Source: Apodemus sylvaticus (taxonomy: Eukaryota; Chordata; Mammalia; Rodentia; Muridae). Taken from it: 64,000 nucleotides of DNA. The stretch spans positions 87,955,835 to 88,019,834 of the forward strand of contig NC_067483.1 of the NCBI RefSeq assembly GCF_947179515.1. Reading direction: 5' to 3'. This document shows, piece after piece, positions 58,708 through 64,000 of the stretch (positions within the stretch are counted from its first letter, which is position 1; every line of letters starts with the position of its first letter). The notes under the pieces were generated by a model that was given only the letters and a program-made list of their open reading frames with translations, searched no databases and was not told the DNA's origin. A program made the position numbers and the translations under genes.

Positions 58708-61700
58708 TTTGATGTAAGCTGTTAAGAAAGCTGTTAAGATTTTGAAAAGAACTGGTCTCAGTTAAGGGTCTCATCCTCAGGCTCAGAATGAGCTGATCTG
58801 GAATATCAAGGATGAGCTGAAGAAGGCGTGCTCCACCAACGACCTGAAGGAGTTGCTCATCTTCAACCAGCAGCAAGTACCATCTGGAGAGTCGGCGGTG
58901 AGTGCCCCTCATGCTGTGGGCACAGCAGGCCCTGAAGGAAATCAAGGCTCCAGGGTGTTGCATGGTGGTAACTTATCCTGTGCTGCAGGATATCTGATCA
59001 CCCCTGAGATTATGTCATTTACTTGGAAAAACCTGTTTCTTGTTATGGTGTGGCTCATCCCTAGCGGATACCTTTAATCCAAGAGCTTTCTGATTGGTAT
59101 AGTGGACGTAGAGGGCAGAGACATTCAGTTTGAGGGATTTTTGAGATGGCATAGTGTAGGAGAGCTTCATTTTAGGAGGAAGGTCACCCAGGTGCTTTCT
59201 CTGCCTCTTTAAGCACCAGACATCTGGCTCCCAAGTCTTTATTGGTAAAATCTAATGTTTAATGAGATTTTGTTAAAATCAATCATGGTCACCACCTCCT
59301 TTAGCCTGAAGGCTACCCCAGCATAGCATGCATTGCTACCCCAACCACACCATACATTACTACCCCAGCCACACCATATATTGCCGTGTTTGTCCTGGTT
59401 TAGGACCTAGGTGGGCGTGTGCTTGGATTTATGTCACTCTCCCAAGAATTGCTGTCACATGTCCCAGGACTGCTAAGCTCACACCGCACCTACTTGGGTC
59501 ACTTCCTGTGTGGTGGAGTGTTTGCTGCAGGAACCCTTCACTTGGAAATAAGAACTCAAAAAGTACCAGGCCTGGGCTGTATTGTAAGCTGGCACCTGGG
59601 CTGTGGTAATGCCCAGACACGGCCTCTGCCCAGGGAATAGAGCCTGTGTGAGAGTTTCCATCTGCTTCAGTAGCTCTTCTTTCCTGAGCCCCAGGTCTCT
59701 GGCATGGTTTCAGATCTTGGACCGAGTTGCTGATGGCATGGCGTTCGGGGCCCTTCTGCCCTGCAAGGAGTGTTCAGGCCAGCTGGTCTTCAAGAGTGAT
59801 GCGTATTACTGTACTGGAGATGTCACTGCCTGGACCAAGTGCATGGTCAAGACCCAGAATCCCAGCCGAAAGGAATGGGTAACTCCGAAGGTAAGGTTGG
59901 GGTGCATCCTGGAATCTGTCAGCAGGAAAACATGACCCTCCCCTTCTGGGCACATCCCTGTTCCATATGTCCCAAGATGACAGTCCATGTTTCTCACCCT
60001 TTCTCGTAATCAGTACTAAGTAGAGATAGTTCGTTCTCTCTGTTCACTGCTATAATTACACTCTCCCTCCTGGTCTTTCTCCGCCTGGGCCTGAGTAGCC
60101 ACTCTGTAGCCAGCCTGTTCTCTCACGGTTAGAATCTCAACACGTGCCTTTTGCTGCCTTTGGTGGGGACAGTTGTAAGGTGACAATGAGGAGAATTAGC
60201 CATGAGATGCAGACTGTGTGCTTATGTCCTTCAGGGTGGTCCTACAAGATATGCTACAGTCTGGTGATGCTTGCTGTCCCCGTATGGTGTGGAGCTCATG
60301 ACTATTATTCCCCCAGGTGCTTACCTCAGACTAAAAGTCAGTTCCATGATGTCCCCTAGAACCCTGGTGGCCTTTCCTGTCTGAGTTTCTGCACCCCGGG
60401 TTGCCGGAGGCTACAGTTGTGTTACCAGATGCCTGTGGCCAGGCCCCTCTGCTGTTGGCTCTTGGCAGACCTGGCAGGGTACTGCCTGCACCTGTCCCTG
60501 AGTACTCACCTCCTGGCTCTCATGTGCTGTGCTCAGTTCTTGAGGGCAGAAATCCTCTAACCTTCCTGTGCCACAGGACATGGGTGAGTGTGAGTCTGAG
60601 TGTCTGGTACCTTACTTACCATTCAAGAATGTGGGCACAGCTGGGAAAGTTACCTTTCTGTGTAGCTACTCTGGAGCACAGGGATTGCTCTTCACCAAGC
60701 ATCCTCAAGTGACTAACCTCCCTAGGACAAGGCCTACTCTAAGTTGCAGAATAATAATTAATGACTATGATAATGATGAATAATTCACAGTAAATGCAAG
60801 AAGGCTCACAGCAGGCTCCTCCCTAAAAAGCAAGTGACTTAGCCTTGTCTCCTTTGGGAAACTGTCACTGGGTGTGTTTTGTTGCTTGGTTTGGATCCTG
60901 CACACCCACCCCACTGTAAATGCCCTGCACCAGAGTGGTGCACCCTCAGAGCTGATAAGCCTACATTGACACAACATCACCCAAAGTCCGTAGGTTACAT
61001 TAAGGCCCACTCTTGGCATTGTGCAGCCTGTGGGGTTTGATAAACTAGAATGAAATGTAAGCATCAGGAACGCATCGTTCACAACATCTGTTGCCCCAAG
61101 ACTCTCAGTGTTCTTGTCTTTCCTCTTTCATTCAACCTCTGGAAACCACTGGATCTTTTTATCAGCTCCATGTTTTCCCATTTCTAGAACTTCTTGTGGT
61201 TAGATGGTCTAGAATGCCCTGTGCAGCCTGTCAGGCTAGCTTCCTTTACTTGGGAATGTGTAGGCAGGGTTCCCCTGTACCTGGGTAGTTCATTGGATTT
61301 TGATGTTGAATAATTGTTCATTCATTGTTTCGGCCAGGCGTGGTGGCGCATGCCTGTAATCCCAGCACTTGGAAGGTAGAGGCAGGAGGATTTCTGAGTT
61401 CGAGGCCAGCCTGGTCTACAGAGTGAGTTCCAGGACAGCCAAGACTACACAGAGAAACCCTGTCTCGGTGGGGGGGGGGGGGGGGATTTGTTCGTTGTTT
61501 CTCTGTGTAGCCCCAGCTGTCTTAGAACTCAGTATGTAGACCAGGCTGGCCTCAAACCCACAGAAATCTCCCTACCTCTTCCTCCCAAGTGCTGGGATTA
61601 AAGGTGTGCACTTGTCTGTTACCCACCTTAGCCCTGGCCTAAGTATGCTAGTCTTAAAGGGCTTTAAACCATGCAGTAGCACCTGATAGCACATGATAGA

Positions 61701-63333
61701 CAGACAACTTAAGAGAAGTGACTTGAGGACAGAGCGTTACCAGCATACCTCCTAGGTCTACTGATGTTTCTCCCACTAAGCTGTCAGCTGAGGTTTTATT
61801 TTATTTTTAATATTACCCTTAGTCAGAGAGGGGCACATACATAGAGAGGCTGAGGACAGCTGGTGGGAGAATCTCCCACCCTGTGGGCTCTGGGCCAGAC
61901 TCCAGCCTTTGGCTTGGCAAGACACACTGAGCCACCTCACCGGTGTTGGGTTCCTAAGGGTGAGGCTTTTCACCTAGGTCACCCTAGTACCTGGATTATC
62001 ATAGATGGAGGAACAGTCCTGTGAAAACACAACAGTAATACGTTTGTTCCTGGGAACTTTAAACCTTCCCTATTTCATTATAGGGACTTTTAAAGGATTA
62101 TTTAATTTCATAGGACAAATCCCACTTAGTCTATTATAAGTTTATTTTAAGAGATCTCTGTCTTTTTTTTAAATATATATTTTTATTTTCTATATTCTTT
62201 GTTTACAATCCAAAAGCTTTCCTCTTTCCCAGTTCCCCTCTCCCCATATGTCCCATAAGTCCTCTTCTCTCCATCCATTCTCCTATCTTTCCCCCTCCCT
62301 TTTCTCTGTCCTGGTACTCCCCTACAATGCTGGATCAAGCCTTTCCAGGATTAGGGCCCTCTTCTTCTTCATGGGAATCATTTGATATGCTAATTGTATC
62401 TTCTGTATTCAGAGCTTCAGGGCTAATTAATATCCACTTATCAATGATTGCATTCCATGTGTATTCTTTTGTGATTGCGTTACCTCGCTTAGGATGATAT
62501 TTTCCAGTTCCATCCATTTGCCTTAAAAAATTCATGAATTCATTGTTTTTAATTGCTGAATAGTACTCCATTGTGTATATATACCACATTTTCTGTATCC
62601 ATTCCTCCATTAAGGGATATCTGGGTTCTTTTCAGCTTCTGGCTATTATAAATAAGGCTGCTATGAACATAGTGGAGCATGTTCCTTATTGCATGCTGAG
62701 GAATCTTCTGGGTATATGCCCAGGAGAGGTATAGCAGGGTCCTTCGGAAGTTTCATGTCCAGTTTTCTTAGGAACCGCCAGACTGATTTCCATAGTGGTT
62801 GTACCATCTTATAATCCCACCAGCAGTGAAGGAGTGTTCCTCTTTCTCCACATCCTCGCCAATACCTGCTGTCTCCTGAGTTTTTAACCTTAGCCATTCT
62901 GACTGGTGTGAGGTGAAATCTCAGGGTTGTTTTGATTTGCATTTCCCTAATGGCTAATGATGTTGAGCATTTCTTAAGGTGCTTCTCCGCCATCCGAATT
63001 TCTTCAGGTAAAAATTCTTTGTTTAGGTCTGTACCCCATTTTTAAATAGGGTTATTTGGTCCCCTGGGGTCTAACTTCTTGAGTTCTTTGTATGGATGTA
63101 GGATTGGTGAAGATCTTTTCCCAATTTGTTGGTTGCCGTTTTGTCCTTTCTGATGTCTTTAAAACGAAAACTTAACATTGTTTAGGAATTCCGAGAAATA
63201 TCCTACCTCAAGAAATTAAAGATCAAAAAGCAGGACCGGCTATTCCCTCCGGAGAGCAGTGCCCCAGCACCACTGGAGCCCCCCCACTCTGTCACCCCAG
63301 CACCCACAGCTGTGAACTCCTCTGCTCCAGCAG
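44471..63333 (+). CDS. Parp1: Parp1, poly(ADP-ribose) polymerase 1; coding exons 1-8 (5' part of gene)
   Basis: Eight exons join in phase: 44471-44590, 49036-49201, 51929-52044, 53566-53780, 55333-55435, 58781-58897, 59714-59890 and 63186-63333. Every intron starts GT and ends AG. The 387 encoded residues match the N-terminal 38% of the roughly 1014-residue vertebrate PARP1. PARP1 is the nuclear enzyme that binds DNA breaks and uses NAD+ to build poly(ADP-ribose) on itself, histones and repair factors. Visible here are zinc finger 1 (about 6-91), zinc finger 2 (about 105-203), the bipartite nuclear localisation signal (207-226) with caspase site DEVD ending at D214, and the zinc finger 3/PADR1 region (about 234-360). 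All twelve zinc ligands are present and no stop or frameshift is seen. BRCT, WGR and catalytic domains lie past the window. One residue more than human (a doubled serine, 232-233) shifts later numbering by +1. The start codon has A at -3 and G at +4. Confidence 0.97.
46231..46386 (-). mobile_element. B1 SINE (Parp1 intron 1)
   Basis: Full-length reverse-complement B1 with a GCTGCTGCC expansion near its start. Confidence 0.9.
46396..46595 (-). mobile_element. Old B1/B4-type SINE pieces
   Basis: Two diverged antisense units: CTGGGAATTACAGGCCTGCC (to 46481) and TTTTTGAGACCTGGCCTTG...GGCC (46498-46590). Confidence 0.6.
47251..47444 (-). mobile_element. B2 SINE (Parp1 intron 1)
   Basis: Full-length antisense B2. 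AGGATGTCGGCCTTT is repeated exactly at 47238-47252 and 47445-47459. Confidence 0.95.
47880..48042 (-). mobile_element. B3 SINE (Parp1 intron 1)
   Basis: TTTATGAGTGTTTTGCCTGC...CCCTGGAACTGGGGTTACAG...CTGAGCCATCTCCTCAGCCC. Confidence 0.85.
49036..49201 (+). CDS. Parp1: Parp1 coding exon 2
   Basis: Codes residues 41-95 and the first base of G96. The acceptor follows TTCTTTGTCCTTTAG. It completes zinc finger 1 with H53 and C56 and carries F44 and V48, the residues that in the known human structure stack on exposed bases at a DNA end. The donor is G|GTGTGT, phase 1. H61, Q66 and A69 vary from the house-mouse sequence as I remember it. Confidence 0.97.
49340..49557 (-). mobile_element. tRNA-derived SINE (intron 2)
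   Basis: Antisense; GAGTTGGTTCTCTCCCATGG and GGAATTGAACTCAGGTTGCC, end GCCATCTAACCAG. Confidence 0.65.
49775..49905 (+). mobile_element. B1-like fragments
   Basis: GGCAGGCAGAGATCTCTGTGAG in sense, then GGGTGCTGGGATTACAGGTG in antisense; short pieces only. Confidence 0.45.
50125..50365 (+). mobile_element. Ancient DNA-transposon-like piece
   Basis: GTTTGAGTGTCCCTCATCC and TCTGAAGTGCTCCAAGATTC resemble the end of a mammalian Tigger-type transposon; later text is too diverged to be sure. Confidence 0.4.
50470..50650 (-). mobile_element. B2/B3-type SINE (intron 2)
   Basis: Antisense: ACTGGGAATTGAACC...CAACCACTGAGCCATCTCCCC. Confidence 0.75.
50765..50886 (-). mobile_element. tRNA-derived SINE fragment
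   Basis: Antisense; CATTTATTTATTTCTATGTGGG...CACGGGGTCCCAAGGATGG. Confidence 0.4.
50962..51235 (-). mobile_element. Rodent interspersed repeat (intron 2)
   Basis: TATTGCTGTGATAAAACAGCATGACC start; same family as 12.75 kb. Confidence 0.65.
51385..51600 (+). mobile_element. B4-type composite SINE (intron 2)
   Basis: TAGATCCCCAGTACCCTGGTC joint, GGCAAATCCCTGGGCTGACTAGCC, GACCCTGTGTCAAAAAGG end. Confidence 0.55.
51603..51735 (+). mobile_element. B3-type SINE (intron 2)
   Basis: GCAAGGGCTAGAGAGGGCTCC...AGATAGCTAATGCC; diverged. Confidence 0.55.
51929..52044 (+). CDS. Parp1: Parp1 coding exon 3
   Basis: Codes the rest of G96 to K134. It contains the inter-finger linker ([13 protein letters not shown]) and the first half of zinc finger 2, including ligands C125 and C128. 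The acceptor follows GGTTCTTCAG; the donor is AAG|GTAGGT, phase 0. Confidence 0.97.
52470..52830 (-). mobile_element. MaLR-like ancient repeat (intron 3)
   Basis: GGCTCACAGTTTCAAGCATTTC, TTGGTCCTGTTGCTTTGAACC and GGGGAACCCC...; antisense copy of the 3.29 kb family. Confidence 0.5.
53162..53186 (+). repeat. (TG)n microsatellite (intron 3)
   Basis: Twelve TG units. Confidence 0.9.
53566..53780 (+). CDS. Parp1: Parp1 coding exon 4
   Basis: Codes residues 135-205 and two bases of G206. It supplies H159 and C162 of zinc finger 2 (in context RWYHPTC) and the C-terminal part of that finger. The acceptor follows GGTTTTCTCTGCAG; the donor is GG|GTAGGT, phase 2. A 191-codon open frame on the opposite strand across this exon is a shadow. 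Confidence 0.97.
54245..54605 (-). mobile_element. B2 SINE (outer), split by a second B2
   Basis: Antisense B2 pieces 54245-54334 and 54566-54605 read continuously when the inner element is removed. Confidence 0.92.
54335..54565 (-). mobile_element. B2 SINE (inner)
   Basis: Full-length antisense B2 whose tail has become a TTTA array (54360-54408). CTGGAAGTGCTCTT is repeated exactly at 54321-54334 and 54566-54579. Confidence 0.95.
55333..55435 (+). CDS. Parp1: Parp1 coding exon 5 (NLS and caspase site)
   Basis: Codes the last base of G206 to K240. It holds the bipartite nuclear localisation signal: a KRK cluster at 207-209 and KKKSKK at 221-226. Between them is DEVD (211-214), the site where caspase-3/7 cut PARP1 in apoptosis, with G215 after the scissile bond. 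The doubled serine at 232-233 is one residue more than human. The acceptor follows TATCTCTTTCAG; the donor is AAG|GTGAGT, phase 0. Confidence 0.97.
56093..56232 (-). mobile_element. B3-type SINE fragment (intron 5)
   Basis: T11 run then GGGTGTTTGCCTGCC...GGGAATTGGATC...GCTCTTAACTGAG. Confidence 0.65.
57101..57262 (+). mobile_element. B1 SINE (intron 5)
   Basis: Near-consensus sense B1 with AAAAC tail. Confidence 0.93.
57722..58110 (-). mobile_element. tRNA-derived SINE split by a B1 (intron 5)
   Basis: Antisense element: TGTGAATGAGTGTTTTATC...CCCAGGGATCAGACTCAGG...CCATTGAGCC, with its end (CCATTTTGCTAGCCC) beyond the B1. Confidence 0.65.
57927..58081 (-). mobile_element. B1 SINE (intron 5)
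   Basis: Full-length antisense B1, close to consensus. Confidence 0.93.
58412..58560 (+). mobile_element. Old B1-type SINE (intron 5)
   Basis: ATACACACCTTTAATGCC...CAGTCCGCCTAGTATACATAGTGAG; strongly diverged, C-run in the tail. Confidence 0.65.
58655..58710 (+). repeat. (TTTA)n microsatellite before exon 6
   Basis: About fourteen TTTA units ending 70 bases upstream of exon 6. Confidence 0.95.
58781..58897 (+). CDS. Parp1: Parp1 coding exon 6
   Basis: Codes residues 241-279, the helical N-terminal part of the zinc finger 3 (PADR1) region, with the well conserved string [19 protein letters not shown]. The acceptor follows GTCTCATCCTCAG; the donor is GCG|GTGAGT, phase 0 at both ends. Confidence 0.97.
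58898..59713 (+). other. Parp1: Parp1 intron 6
   Basis: 816 bases with a short 23-24 base tandem repeat at 59313-59383. A possible worn B1 fragment near 59045-59110 is too weak to list. Confidence 0.9.
59313..59383 (+). repeat. Three-copy 23-24 base tandem repeat (intron 6)
   Basis: CTACCCCAGCATAGCATGC-like units start at 59313, 59336 and 59360. Confidence 0.85.
59714..59890 (+). CDS. Parp1: Parp1 coding exon 7 (zinc finger 3)
   Basis: Codes residues 280-338. All four ligands of zinc finger 3 are present: C296, C299, C312 and C322. W319 corresponds to human W318, a residue known to pass the DNA-bound signal to the catalytic domain. The acceptor follows TGGCATGGTTTCAG; the donor is AAG|GTAAGG, phase 0. 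Confidence 0.97.
61332..61490 (+). mobile_element. B1 SINE (intron 7), sense
   Basis: Near-consensus B1 whose tail is replaced by G16 (61470-61485). TTCATTGTTTC (61321-61331) and TTCGTTGTTTC (61491-61501) show it landed in the tail junction of the antisense B1. Confidence 0.93.
61491..61612 (-). mobile_element. B1 SINE (intron 7), antisense
   Basis: Reverse-complement B1, older; its tail part lies left of the inserted sense B1. Confidence 0.9.
62166..63150 (-). mobile_element. 5'-truncated L1, antisense in Parp1 intron 7
   Basis: T-rich left end (the L1 tail), rodent L1 3' UTR text to about 62340, then the C-terminal part of ORF2 read on the minus strand, broken into two frames (62335-62610 and 62661-62993). 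Homology stops about 63149 at GTTTTGTCCTTT. TGTCTTT at 62159-62165 and 63154-63160 may be a short target-site duplication. Not able to move. Confidence 0.92.
63186..63333 (+). CDS. Parp1: Parp1 coding exon 8 (linker to BRCT)
   Basis: Codes residues 339-387 plus one base. The first part ([18 protein letters not shown]) ends the zinc finger 3 region. The rest is a proline- and alanine-rich flexible linker that precedes the BRCT domain in known PARP1. The acceptor context is CTTAACATTGTTTAG, with few pyrimidines; an antisense L1 ends about 35 bases upstream. The donor is G|GTATGG, phase 1. The next exon lies beyond the window. Confidence 0.95.
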
Positions 63334-64000
63334 GTATGGCTCTGGGAAGGATTGTGGGCTGGCTTGACCTATGGGCCATACCATGCAAGGACATAGCATA
63401 GTAACGTGGGCGTCCTGTGGGCTGTGTGCCATGTGGCTAGCATTCCATAGGGCATGTTCAGAATATACCACCAGTATGACATCAAACAGGTCCCCAGGCT
63501 CCAGGCCTATTGTCCTTGCTGCGCCACCGACCATCAAAAGCCTGGGGAGACCCTGGCCATGGCTAGACATGACCTAGGCCACGGAAGCAGTAAGATCAGT
63601 GCGTCTTGTTGGAAAGGAGGAGGATGCTTACTCCTTCAGGCATGTGGAGACTCCTCAGCTGTCAGGTGGAGGCCATGCTGGTGTGGGCAGACAGAGGACA
63701 AGGTTCTGCTTCTGAGCACTAGCCCAGCTGCACCTAGTCTGCCCCTAATGATGAACTCATTACCCCAAGTCTCCTCCGCTGCTTGAAGCCTGGGTCTCCA
63801 TGCTCATGTGGTGTCATTTAGGGCCTGCTTTCTGGTGCCTCCTTGTCAGCCTTTCCTCTGCTATCTCCTCGCTTGCAGTTCACACCAAATCAGTGATTTT
63901 GTTCTCTACAGAGACTTGAGTGAAATGCTGGTGGAGTCCTCAGTGTCCACCCCTTAGAAAGAAAGAACAGACTAAAGCTGGGCAGTGGTGGCACACGTTT
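63334..64000 (+). other. Parp1: Parp1 intron 8 (start)
   Basis: Runs off the window. A sense B1 begins at 63977. Nothing else was recognised. Confidence 0.85.
63977..64000 (+). mobile_element. B1 SINE, cut by window end
   Basis: First 24 bases of a sense B1 (GCTGGGCAGTGGTGGCACACG). Confidence 0.85.

Larger units (their letters stand above)
55436..58780 (+). other. Parp1: Parp1 intron 5
   Basis: 3345 bases. It holds an antisense B3 piece (56.09 kb), a sense B1 (57.10 kb), an antisense B1 inside an antisense SINE (57.7-58.1 kb), an old B1-like unit (58.41 kb) and a TTTA repeat 70 bases before exon 6. From 56235 to 57100 nothing was recognised. Confidence 0.9.
59891..63185 (+). other. Parp1: Parp1 intron 7
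   Basis: 3295 bases. The left 1.4 kb is unassigned. It is followed by a tail-to-tail B1 pair (61.33-61.61 kb) and an antisense truncated L1 (62.17-63.15 kb) that abuts the acceptor region of exon 8. Confidence 0.9.

Noticed and set aside
62335..62993. ORF2-like frames as a live L1
   Set aside because: 5'-truncated, frameshifted remnant with no 5' UTR, ORF1 or catalytic part.

Overview
This is nuclear DNA of a murid rodent (mouse/rat group). Its middle and right part is the 5' portion of Parp1, which encodes poly(ADP-ribose) polymerase 1. The rodent assignment rests on dense B1, B2, B3 and B4-type SINEs, ORR1-class MaLR LTRs, an ERVK-type LTR and a rodent L1. The species is not settled. Several PARP1 residues (for example E12, H61, Q66, A69 and the proline-rich stretch coded by exon 8) differ from what I remember of house mouse, and no clear rat-type ID element was seen.

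Layout: about 1-44,170 is gene-poor flanking DNA in which I recognise no coding exon. It is a mosaic of SINEs, LTR fragments, old L1 pieces and microsatellites. The largest tandem repeat is a GGAT minisatellite at 14.4-15.2 kb. At 38.4 kb there is a complete-looking ORR1-type LTR, and at 32.05-32.61 kb an ERVK-like solo LTR with TATA box and flanking duplication. About 44,170-44,800 is a CpG island holding the TATA-less, GC-box promoter and exon 1 of Parp1. From 44,471 to 63,333 eight coding exons on the + strand read in phase and give 387 residues plus one base; the gene continues beyond the window.

The encoded part is the DNA-damage-sensing half of PARP1: zinc finger 1 (ligands C21, C24, H53, C56), zinc finger 2 (C125, C128, H159, C162), the nuclear localisation signal containing the caspase site DEVD with D214, and zinc finger 3 (C296, C299, C312, C322). 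The exon 8 linker then leads to the BRCT domain, which with the WGR and catalytic domains must lie downstream.

The introns are full of SINEs, several nested. Two intronic features may matter for RNA processing: an antisense, 5'-truncated L1 that ends about 35 bases before the exon 8 acceptor, and a tail-to-tail B1 pair in intron 7. I found no previously undescribed gene system. The long ORFs in the flanking DNA come from simple repeats or SINEs.
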